Below, piece after piece: positions 1-6,732 of a stretch of DNA of 7,751 nucleotides. Each line of letters opens with the position of its first letter. The stretch's first letter is position 1. The notes under the pieces are model-generated. The model was given only the letters and a program-made list of their open reading frames with translations, did not search any database and was not told the origin of the DNA. The position numbers and the translations under genes are program-made. This DNA is from an uncultured bacterium (lineage in GTDB: Bacteria > Desulfobacterota > Desulfovibrionia > Desulfovibrionales > Desulfovibrionaceae): contig CAJMRA010000108.1 in NCBI GenBank assembly GCA_905215675.1, positions 1 through 7,751 on the forward strand, read 5' to 3'.

Positions 1-54
1 CGGCGCTGTGCTGCCGCCTCGCGTTTCACCTTTTTCAAAGGTGAAACGCTCTAG
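1..54 (-). repeat. Stop-codon-associated palindromic repeat, copy A (3' end of bactofilin gene)
   Basis: Read on the minus strand, this element starts with CTAGAGCGTTT, whose TAG (51-53) is the bactofilin stop codon. It contains a perfect 13-bp inverted repeat (21-33 pairs with 37-49, arms GCGTTTCACCTTT and AAAGGTGAAACGC) around a 3-nt loop. A GC-rich tail follows with a possible second small stem. It matches 5374-5427 at 48 of 54 positions, in the same orientation relative to the upstream gene. It is cut by the window edge, so its true 3' limit is unknown. There is no U-run after the stem, so it is not a textbook intrinsic terminator. It may serve as a 3'-end RNA stabiliser, a Rho-linked terminator or a REP-like element; its function is inferred only. 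Confidence 0.85.
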
Positions 55-446
55 TCCTTCGGCTGCTCCGGTCGCTGCGCGGGGGCGCGCATGGTGATCT
101 GGCCCTCGATGATGCCGCCTTCCTCGGTAAGCAGGCTGGGCGTACGCAGGCGCCCTTCCAGCACGCCGGACGAATGGACGACCACGCGACGCTTGGCGAC
201 CACGTCGCCTGTCAGCTGCCCCGACAGCATGAGTTCCCCGACATTGAAGGTGCCGTCGACCACGGCGCCCTTGCCGATGACAAGCGTGCCCTCGCTGGTG
301 ATTTCGCCGGTGAACTTGCCGTCGATATGGACGGAGCCTTCAAAAACGAGCTTGCCTTCATAGACGGTGTTGGAACCGAGAAAGGCATTCAGTTCTTCCT
401 TTGCCACACTATCCCCCAGTGGACCTTTCGGTCTTCGCAGTATCAT
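51..446 (-). CDS. Bactofilin family cytoskeletal protein
   Basis: This encodes a small (131 aa) polymer-forming protein of the bactofilin (DUF583) family, whose members self-assemble into membrane-associated filaments through a right-handed beta-helix. From about residue 20 to 115 the sequence shows the regular short turns expected of that fold, with repeated glycine and small hydrophobic residues (for example IDGKFTGEI, LVIGKGAVVDG, LSGQLTGDVVA). No membrane segment or signal peptide is visible, as usual for the family. The ATG at 446 lies 2 nt after the rodA stop and has AAGGG at a 6-nt distance within the end of rodA, so it is probably translationally coupled. A GTG at 407 behind a G-rich tract would give MAKEELNAFLG, which resembles many bactofilin N-termini, and remains a serious alternative start. 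Last gene of the rod operon; its TAG stop lies in repeat copy A. The family is clear; its specific role here (shape, curvature or a polar task) is inferred. Confidence 0.9.
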   Translation of the reverse strand: MILRRPKGPLGDSVAKEELNAFLGSNTVYEGKLVFEGSVHIDGKFTGEITSEGTLVIGKGAVVDGTFNVGELMLSGQLTGDVVAKRRVVVHSSGVLEGRLRTPSLLTEEGGIIEGQITMRAPAQRPEQPKD

Positions 447-448
447 CG

Positions 449-1558
449 TTAACCCTTGAACATGAAGCGTCTCATGGAGACGTTAAGCACTATTCCCACC
501 AATGTAAAATTGACGATAGTGGCGCTGCCGCCATAACTGATAAAGGGCAGGGGAATGCCCACCACCGGCATGAGGCCGATGACCATGCCCATATTGATGC
601 AGATCTGCCAGAAAAAATAAAAGAAAACGCCCACGACGAGCATGCTGCCGAATCTGTCCTTGGCCTGTATGGCCGTGGCGAAAATGGAGAGCAGAAAGAA
701 GCAGAACGCCGTCACCAGCGCCACGCAGCCCACGAAGCCCCACTCCTCGCCGAACACGGCCACGGCAAAGTCGGAATGCCGTTCGGGCAGAAAGCGCAGC
801 TGGCTCTGCGTGCCGCCCCCGAAGCCCTTGCCCCAGAGTTCGCCGGAACCGATGGCGATGCGCGACTGCAGGATATGGTAGCCCGTGCCGCGCGGGTCGT
901 CGCCGGGATTGAGGAAGGTCAGGATACGCTGGCGCTGATAGTCGTGCATGCCCACAAACCACATGAACGCGCCCGCGCAGGGCACGGCCAGCAGGCAGGT
1001 CTTGAGCACCGCCGGGCGCAGCCCGTGAAAGAGAATCATGCCCGCCAGAATAAGCAGGATCAGCATGGAGGTGCCGAGATCCGGCTGCTTGAGGATGAAG
1101 AGCACGGGCAGCAGGCCCGCGGCCAGCACCATGCCGAAATTTTTCCAGTCCAGCGGCTTGCCGTCGCGGGAAAGAAGACGCGCCGTCAGGACCAGGACGG
1201 CAAGCTTGGTCATCTCCGACGGCTGAATGCTCATGAACCCCAGCGATATCCAGCGCTTGGCCCCATACACCGTACTGCCGACGAGCGGCACCAGCATCAG
1301 CAGCACGAGGCAGCACAGGTAGGCGGGCCAGGCCAGATTGCGCAACTGACGATAATCGAAACACAGGGTCAGCAGCAGGCAGCCCAGCCCGCACAGGCCC
1401 CAGATCAGCTGTTTCTGATAGAAGGGGGCATAGGACAGCAGGCCGCTTTCAATGCGCGTGCCGCTGGCGGAGTAGAGATTGCCCACGCCCACAAGATAGA
1501 GCGCAAACAACCAGAGCAGCAGACTCCAGTTAAGATAGGTAAACAGTCGCTTGTCCAT
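449..1558 (-). CDS. rodA: Rod-shape SEDS peptidoglycan glycosyltransferase RodA
   Basis: RodA polymerises lipid II into glycan strands during cell elongation, working as a pair with the transpeptidase PBP2 encoded just upstream. The 369-aa protein is almost entirely membrane segments (about ten helices), matching the SEDS family in length. Visible family landmarks are SIQPSEMTKL (residues 110-119, Glu115), FLNPGDDPRGTGYH (215-228), QSRIAIGSGELWGKG (231-245), and PERHSDF (258-264), where Asp263 corresponds to the essential catalytic-site Asp262 of E. coli RodA. The C-terminal PLPFISYGGS (336-345) is the strongly conserved SEDS motif. The start at 1558 follows a 70-nt gap after mrdA that shows no clear Shine-Dalgarno sequence, only a small TTCCC/GGGAA stem (1602-1617). 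Translation may therefore depend on readthrough or local structure. The 3' end almost abuts the bactofilin gene. Confidence 0.97.
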   Translation of the reverse strand: MDKRLFTYLNWSLLLWLFALYLVGVGNLYSASGTRIESGLLSYAPFYQKQLIWGLCGLGCLLLTLCFDYRQLRNLAWPAYLCCLVLLMLVPLVGSTVYGAKRWISLGFMSIQPSEMTKLAVLVLTARLLSRDGKPLDWKNFGMVLAAGLLPVLFILKQPDLGTSMLILLILAGMILFHGLRPAVLKTCLLAVPCAGAFMWFVGMHDYQRQRILTFLNPGDDPRGTGYHILQSRIAIGSGELWGKGFGGGTQSQLRFLPERHSDFAVAVFGEEWGFVGCVALVTAFCFFLLSIFATAIQAKDRFGSMLVVGVFFYFFWQICINMGMVIGLMPVVGIPLPFISYGGSATIVNFTLVGIVLNVSMRRFMFKG

Positions 1559-1628
1559 ACGCTAGCGCACATCGACGTTGCAGTGTTACGCGCGGCCCCG
1601 GTTCCCTGCCGCGGGAAGAGTTCTCACG

Positions 1629-3683
1629 CTACGGAATGATGATCTTGTACCGGGGAGCCTGTCCCGGACGCGTCGGCGCCGGGCGCGTTTCCAGCGGCAC
1701 GACATTACGCGCGCGCGGCGTGCCCTCGGGATTCGGCCGCGCGTCGCGCGGCGTGGGCGCCAGCGGCGTCACCGCGGGACGGCGCGGCTGCGGCTGCGGC
1801 GTTTCCGTGGCGGGACGCGCGCGCGGCGCGCCCTCGTCCGGGCCGAAAAGATGCTCGTAGACCTTTTTGGCGACCGGACCGGCAACGCTGGAACCGCCGC
1901 CGCCGTGTTCCACCATGACGACGACCACATAGGTCTTGCCGTTCTTGCGGCCCCAGGTGGCGATCCAGGCGTGGTCGCGCTGGGCGTATTCCATTTCGGC
2001 GGTCTTGACGCGGCGATCGCCGGAGGAGAAGCGCAGCTTGACCACCTGCGCCGTCCCGGTTTTACCGCCCATGTCGGCATCCTTGCGGCCCACCACGCGG
2101 GCCGTGCCGCCGGAAGCCGTCTTGCGCATGGCCTCCACGACAAAATCCAGCGTCTTGAGCGACGCGGGTACCGTGCCGACCACATCGACGGCGGTATTGT
2201 CCAGCAGTTGCGGCTTGAGCAGCTTGCCGCCGTTGAGCAGGCTGGACACGTAGACGGCCATCTGCACGGGCGTCACCAGCGTGTATCCCTGCCCGATGGA
2301 TACATTATACGTTTCGCCGCGAACCCAGGGTTTCTTGAAGCGCTTGCGCTTCCATTCCCGCGACGGCACGAGACCGGCCTTTTCGTGCGGCAAATCGATG
2401 CCCGTCGGCCGTCCGAAGCCGCAGGCCTTGGCGAAGTCCTCGATCTTGTCGATGCCGAGACGTTCGGCCATGATGTAGAAATACACGTCGCAGGAATTGA
2501 TCAGCGCGCTCTGCATGTTCTGGGAGCCGTGCCCCCCGCGCCGCCAGCAGCGGAAAATCTGGTTGCCCAGCTTGACCTGTCCGGGACAGTAGACGCCCTC
2601 GTTGGGATTGACGCCGTTTTCCAGAAACATGGCCGCCATGACGAGCTTCCAGACGGAGCCCGGCGGATACACGCTCTGGATGACGCGATTCTGGAGCGGA
2701 TAGCGCTTGCTGGTCCGCAGGGCGTCCCAGTCGCGCTGGGAAATCCCGGCCGCAAAAATATTATTGTCATAGGCGGGCGACGTGACCAGCGCGCGCAGCT
2801 TGCCGGTATCCGGCTCCATGACCACCACGCAGCCCGCTTCCCCCTGCAGGGCCTCCCAGGCCGCCTCCTGCAAGTCGCGATCCAGACTCAGGTTGACTTC
2901 CTCGCCGCTCTGCGGCTCCTTGGTCAGGCGCTTGCCGAGCATGCGGCTGTGGGCGTCCACTTCCACTTCGTATTCGCCCTTGCGGCCGCGCAGCCGTTTT
3001 TCCAGTTCCAGCTCAAGCCCCTGCTTGCCGACCAGATCGCCCATGGCCAAGTCCGGATCGGCCTGCATTTCCCGCTCGTTGACTTCGGCCACATAGCCCA
3101 GCACATGGGCAAACAGGTCCTTCTCGGGATAGCTGCGCTTGGTGCGCACGACGATTTCCAGACCGGGCCAGTTGATCAGCTCGGATTCCACGCGCGCCAC
3201 CAGCTCGAAATCCATATCCGTGATCATGAGCAGCGGCTCGAAGGGTTTTACCTTGATGCGGTCGCTGCGGTACTTGTCCCAGACCTGATCCAGCGGCAGA
3301 TTCGTCCATTCGCTGATCTGGGCCAGCGTGGCGGGCACGTCGTGGCAGTCTTCCGGCACCAGCGCAAGACCGAAGGCCGTACGGTTGTCGGCCAGCACCT
3401 TGTTGGTATCGTCCAGAATGCGGCCGCGCGGCGCAAAGATGCGTTCCATGCGCAAACGGTTGTTCTGCGCCTGTTCGCTGAATTCCGCGCCCCGGTGAAT
3501 CTGGAGATACCAGAAGCGGGCCACGAACACGAAAAAGAACAGCCCCACCAGCACCTGCAAAAGAATGGCCCCGCTGCGCGGCGGCTGGTAGCGTTCGCTT
3601 TCGACCTGAATCTTGAGCCAGGATCGTTTTTTTTTGCCCTGCGCGGCGCCGGGTTCCTCCGGGGTCCGCTTATTCCGGAACAT
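1629..3683 (-). CDS. mrdA: Penicillin-binding protein 2 (class B transpeptidase of the elongasome)
   Basis: PBP2 cross-links the glycan strands made by RodA and is a target of beta-lactams. The 684-aa protein has a basic cytoplasmic N-terminus (about residues 1-36), one membrane anchor (about 37-62), a pedestal/dimerisation region, and a transpeptidase domain (about 260-612). The catalytic motifs are intact: SVWK (343-346, nucleophile Ser343), SCD (397-399) and KTGT (541-544). Cys366, Cys379, His385 and Cys398 lie where E. coli PBP2 has its zinc ligands Asp350, Asp365, His371 and Cys384, so a Cys3His metal site is likely. The C-terminus carries an unusual Pro/Arg-rich tail of about 65 residues (616-684) ending in YKIIIP. 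The gene overlaps the end of mreD. A GTG (3686) sits directly before the chosen ATG (3683); both are served by GGAG upstream, and the choice changes one residue. Confidence 0.97.
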   Translation of the reverse strand: MFRNKRTPEEPGAAQGKKKRSWLKIQVESERYQPPRSGAILLQVLVGLFFFVFVARFWYLQIHRGAEFSEQAQNNRLRMERIFAPRGRILDDTNKVLADNRTAFGLALVPEDCHDVPATLAQISEWTNLPLDQVWDKYRSDRIKVKPFEPLLMITDMDFELVARVESELINWPGLEIVVRTKRSYPEKDLFAHVLGYVAEVNEREMQADPDLAMGDLVGKQGLELELEKRLRGRKGEYEVEVDAHSRMLGKRLTKEPQSGEEVNLSLDRDLQEAAWEALQGEAGCVVVMEPDTGKLRALVTSPAYDNNIFAAGISQRDWDALRTSKRYPLQNRVIQSVYPPGSVWKLVMAAMFLENGVNPNEGVYCPGQVKLGNQIFRCWRRGGHGSQNMQSALINSCDVYFYIMAERLGIDKIEDFAKACGFGRPTGIDLPHEKAGLVPSREWKRKRFKKPWVRGETYNVSIGQGYTLVTPVQMAVYVSSLLNGGKLLKPQLLDNTAVDVVGTVPASLKTLDFVVEAMRKTASGGTARVVGRKDADMGGKTGTAQVVKLRFSSGDRRVKTAEMEYAQRDHAWIATWGRKNGKTYVVVVMVEHGGGGSSVAGPVAKKVYEHLFGPDEGAPRARPATETPQPQPRRPAVTPLAPTPRDARPNPEGTPRARNVVPLETRPAPTRPGQAPRYKIIIP

Positions 3684-4143
3684 CACGCTTTTCTCCGGGA
3701 CGCAGCGACGCCAGCACGCGCCAGGCCAGCGGCATGTAGACGGCCTGCACCAGACTGATGTCGCGCATGGCGTTCATGTCGAACGCCGGCGTTGCCTGAA
3801 GGGGCGCCAGCAGCCATGCCAGACCGAAATACGCGCCGCCGAGACAGGTGGACAACAGGAAAATAAAGACGAAATTGCCGACCTCGAAAAGCCAGCGTCC
3901 TATCTTGAACGAGGCAATGACAATCAGATACCAGAGCAGCACGCCGCCGAACGGCCGCGTCCCCATTCCTTCCTGCAGGATGATGAAAATCGGCAGCAGC
4001 CAGCCCAGCGTCCTGTAATCGCGTTCCTGCAACAGCAGCAGGATACCCACGACCAGCGCGTCCAGCCCCGGCACAAGGGCCTGCGCAATGACGGAGATCA
4101 CGATAAAAGCCAGCCACCAGCAGCATTCCTGAAAGGTATTCAT
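3670..4143 (-). CDS. mreD: Rod shape-determining membrane protein MreD
   Basis: MreD is a small integral membrane protein that links MreC to the other membrane parts of the rod complex. The 157-aa product has about five hydrophobic segments and the usual family length. Sequence conservation in MreD is low, so the call rests on size, hydrophobicity and position between mreC and mrdA; features such as LLLLQERD and GTRPFGGVLLWYL fit the family. The ATG at 4143 comes 3 nt after the mreC stop (TAA-CTC-ATG). No good Shine-Dalgarno sequence precedes it, so translational coupling to mreC is likely. Its last codons overlap the start of mrdA by about 14 nt, which suggests coupled expression of the two. 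Confidence 0.93.
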   Translation of the reverse strand: MNTFQECCWWLAFIVISVIAQALVPGLDALVVGILLLLQERDYRTLGWLLPIFIILQEGMGTRPFGGVLLWYLIVIASFKIGRWLFEVGNFVFIFLLSTCLGGAYFGLAWLLAPLQATPAFDMNAMRDISLVQAVYMPLAWRVLASLRPGEKRDVPE

Positions 4144-4146
4144 GAG

Positions 4147-5088
4147 TTAACGGGAGGGTTGCAGGCGCGGTCCGCCGCTGCTGCCGTCGGGGGCGACCGA
4201 AGGCGTGGAGCGACCCGGCGCGGGAGGTCCCACAAATACCGGCGGCGGCCCCATGGGCAGGGTGGGCACGCTGATGCCCGTGGGTTCCAGCATGAGGACT
4301 TCTTCCAGATGGCGCAAATCCACCAGCGGCTCGGCCTGAATGGCCAGGAACTGGGAATAGTTGGACGGCGCGACGCTGAGAACGCGCGCCACGGGAATGC
4401 CCTTGGGGAACTTGCCGTCAAGACCGGAAGTGATGAGAATTTCCCCGGCGCTGACGTCCGTGCCCCGCTCCATGAAGCTGACTTCCAGCACCCGGCCGGG
4501 CCCCTGTCCCGTCAGGATGCCGGACGAGCGGCTTTCCTGCGCCAGCACGGCGATACGACTGGAAGGATCGGTCAGCAGCAGGGCCGTGGCATTGTGGGCG
4601 CTGGCCCGCAGGATACGGCCGACCAGCCCGAGGTTGGTCACCAGCGGCGTTCCCGGGCGTCCGCCCGTGGCGTAGCCGCGATTGATGGTGATGCTGTCCA
4701 GCACGCCGTTGGGACCGAGACGCCCGGCAAGCACCCGCGCCCCCACGGGACGCCAGGCCTGATCCGTCGGCATCTGGAGGAGCTGACGCAGACGCTTGAG
4801 TTCGGCCTGCGATTCTCCCTGCGCCATGAGGCGCGCCTCAAGATCGCGCACGCGCTCCTTGAGGGACAGATTTTCCTGGCGCACGTTGACCAGCGCGAAG
4901 TAATTGCTCCAGATATCGGCGACGGCATCCTGCACGGCGCGCAGACCGGACAGGACGCCCCCGGCGGCTTCAAGGCCGACATTGGTCGTGATGGTGTCCA
5001 GCGCTTGCGTACGCTGATTCCACGAGTACACGCCCAGCAGAAGGATGAACAGCGAACCCGCAAGCAGGAAAAGACGCCTGAATGTCAC
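4147..5088 (-). CDS. mreC: Rod shape-determining protein MreC
   Basis: MreC is a periplasmic scaffold anchored in the inner membrane that binds and activates PBP2. The 313-aa protein begins with a short basic stretch and a membrane segment (about residues 5-22), then a coiled coil (about 65-105, rich in Leu, Glu and Arg). A beta-rich domain (about 115-270) contains the recognisable GTPLVTNLGLVGRI and TSGLDGKFPKGIPVARV motifs. A Pro/Gly-rich tail (about 270-313) follows. The start is a GTG at 5088 with AGGTGG (5098-5093) 4 nt upstream. It overlaps an ATG-TGA pair (ATG at 5090-5088, TGA at 5087-5085), and a strong stem-loop ends 2 nt before the Shine-Dalgarno sequence. The gene is separated from mreB by a 335-nt non-coding spacer, unlike the rest of the operon. 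Confidence 0.96.
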   Translation of the reverse strand: MTFRRLFLLAGSLFILLLGVYSWNQRTQALDTITTNVGLEAAGGVLSGLRAVQDAVADIWSNYFALVNVRQENLSLKERVRDLEARLMAQGESQAELKRLRQLLQMPTDQAWRPVGARVLAGRLGPNGVLDSITINRGYATGGRPGTPLVTNLGLVGRILRASAHNATALLLTDPSSRIAVLAQESRSSGILTGQGPGRVLEVSFMERGTDVSAGEILITSGLDGKFPKGIPVARVLSVAPSNYSQFLAIQAEPLVDLRHLEEVLMLEPTGISVPTLPMGPPPVFVGPPAPGRSTPSVAPDGSSGGPRLQPSR

Positions 5089-5100
5089 ATTGCCACCTGT

Positions 5101-5135
5101 GGCGCGCCGACGTCCCTGCCGTCGGGGGACGCGCC
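5101..5135 (-). promoter_or_regulatory. Stem-loop abutting the mreC ribosome binding site
   Basis: GGCGCG (5101-5106) pairs with CGCGCC (5130-5135), and CCGACG (5107-5112) pairs with CGTCGG (5120-5125). The two stems stack apart from a 4-nt bulge (5126-5129), with a 7-nt loop. In the transcript the stem ends 2 nt before the AGGTGG Shine-Dalgarno sequence (5098-5093) of mreC, so folding could affect ribosome access. It has no U-run and is not a terminator. The pairing is seen directly; the regulatory role is inferred. Confidence 0.4.
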
Positions 5136-5164
5136 TGTTGTCGAAGGTTGGGTTCCGCCGAACG

Positions 5165-5183
5165 CCGCGGGGCGCTCCCGCGG
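5165..5183 (-). promoter_or_regulatory. All-GC 7-bp stem-loop in the mreB-mreC spacer
   Basis: CCGCGGG (5165-5171) and CCCGCGG (5177-5183) form a perfect 7-bp stem with a 5-nt loop on either strand. No U-run follows on the minus strand. It may be part of a larger structured leader for mreC, or a chance palindrome in GC-rich DNA. Confidence 0.3.
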
Positions 5184-5202
5184 AAAGAGCGAGGAAAACG
5201 GG

Positions 5203-5247
5203 AAACGCCCGACCGACCGCCCGGAAAGGCGACAGGGTCGGGCGTCC
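5203..5247 (-). terminator. Possible attenuator or weak terminator between mreB and mreC
   Basis: ACGCCCGACC (5205-5214) and GGTCGGGCGT (5236-5245) form a perfect 10-bp inverted repeat. On the minus-strand RNA two terminal G.U pairs extend it to 12. The 21-nt loop holds a nested 4-bp stem (5218-5221 with 5228-5231). On the minus strand the 3' arm is followed by an interrupted T-rich stretch, TTCCCGTTTTCC. This could terminate part of the transcripts after mreB, giving more mreB than mreC mRNA. The interrupted T-tract makes efficient intrinsic termination doubtful. Confidence 0.35.
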
Positions 5248-5373
5248 GCTCCCGCGACCGTCGGAGCTGGAAAAAGAAGACTGCGTTCCTGTGCCGCGGG
5301 CGAACGGCCGTTTGCGGCGGCGGTCTCCTCGCGCGAAGGATTGTCCCCTTCAAGTTCTCCATCCGGGGCCGGG

Positions 5374-5423
5374 CGGCGCTGTGCCGCCGCCTCGCGTCCC
5401 GCCTTTTTCAAAGGCAAAACGCT

Positions 5424-5427
<4 letters not shown>
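5374..5427 (-). repeat. Stop-codon-associated palindromic repeat, copy B (3' end of mreB)
   Basis: This copy matches copy A (1-54) at 48 of 54 positions. It begins on the minus strand with CTAG, whose TAG (5424-5426) is the mreB stop codon. The 13-bp stem (5394-5406 with 5410-5422, 3-nt loop) has one A-T to G-C double change relative to copy A (5401/5415) and three positions (5398/5418, 5399/5417, 5400/5416) that pair as G.U in the sense transcript but are C-A mismatches on the opposite strand. A second 6-bp stem (GGCGGC 5372-5377, GCCGCC 5383-5388) overlaps the GC-rich tail. It lies at the start of the mreB-mreC spacer, so it is inside the operon. Confidence 0.85.
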
Positions 5428-6464
<1,037 letters not shown>

Positions 6465-6732
6465 CTGTCTTGCTTGCCTCGCTCTGCTGCTCTGCGTATG
6501 TTTCGCCATGCCGCTCGCGCATGAGGCGCGGTTCGCGTCCGGGCTGAAAAATGCAAAAAGGAAGATGCCCCGTAGCAAGGGCAGGTTTCAAGGCCCCGCG
6601 AAAAGCCGGCATAGCGATTCAATGGATAAATTTGTTCGGCTAAATTGGGCGCTAAGTCAAGGGCGGCGGCGGGCGGTTCAAAATATTTTTCTTGCGCCGC
6701 TGCCTCCGAATCTGCGGCAAAAGGGCGTATTT
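6465..6732. promoter_or_regulatory. Divergent promoter region between mreB and the radical SAM gene
   Basis: This 268-nt non-coding interval separates two divergent genes and must hold, or lie close to, both promoters. It contains two A+T-rich patches (about 6619-6648 and 6678-6692), which stand out against the GC-rich surroundings. For the minus strand a TTGACT (6660-6655) could be a -35 box for mreB, but nothing at the right distance is a good -10. The mreB leader would be over 150 nt and includes a small stem (TGCCC 6566-6570 with GGGCA 6579-6583) followed on the minus strand by a T-rich stretch. Confidence 0.35.
6618..6646 (+). promoter_or_regulatory. Weak candidate promoter for the radical SAM gene
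   Basis: TTCAAT (6618-6623, 3 of 6 matches to the -35 consensus) is followed after exactly 17 nt by TAAATT (6641-6646, 4 of 6 matches to the -10 consensus). A transcript would start near 6653 and have a leader of about 80 nt. The matches are weak and could be chance in an A+T-rich patch. Confidence 0.2.

Larger units (their letters stand above)
5089..5423 (-). other. Long structured mreB-mreC intergenic region
   Basis: These 335 nt hold no credible gene: reading frames crossing them are Arg/Pro/Ala-rich, lack good starts, and run into mreC out of frame. In the sense (minus) transcript the region offers, in order, the stem of repeat copy B (5422-5394), a 6-bp GC stem (5388-5372), a 10-12-bp stem (5247-5203), a 7-bp all-GC stem (5183-5165), and a bulged 12-bp stem (5135-5101) next to the mreC ribosome binding site. 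No convincing promoter was seen. The region could tune the ratio of MreB to the downstream membrane proteins by attenuation, mRNA processing or translational control. That is inference, and high G+C makes chance stems more likely. Confidence 0.6.

Noticed and set aside
21..49. Calling the repeat stems classical Rho-independent terminators
   Set aside because: Neither stem is followed by a U-run on either strand, and copy B lies inside an operon whose downstream genes must be expressed.
4970..5362. A 130-codon minus-strand frame starting with an ATG in the spacer (MENLKGTIL...)
   Set aside because: It runs more than 100 nt into mreC out of frame, and its sequence is low-complexity. mreC is the real gene there.
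5085..5417. A 110-codon minus-strand frame filling the mreB-mreC spacer
   Set aside because: It would start at a TTG inside the repeat stem with no Shine-Dalgarno sequence, is low-complexity Arg/Pro/Ala, and shows no recognisable domain. Its composition looks like GC-rich non-coding DNA.
6465..6578. N-terminal extension of MreB by up to 38 residues
   Set aside because: MreB proteins start close to the DLGTANT motif; the extra residues resemble no MreB N-terminus, and the ATG at 6464 fits the family.
6655..6660. TTGACT as the mreB -35 box
   Set aside because: At spacings of 16-19 nt the best -10 matches only 3 of 6 positions, so it is noted under the divergent region but not called as a promoter.
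6680..6689. AAAATATTTT, a perfect 10-bp palindrome in the divergent region
   Set aside because: A simple A+T palindrome with no partner site; it could be part of a promoter or operator, but nothing supports a specific protein.
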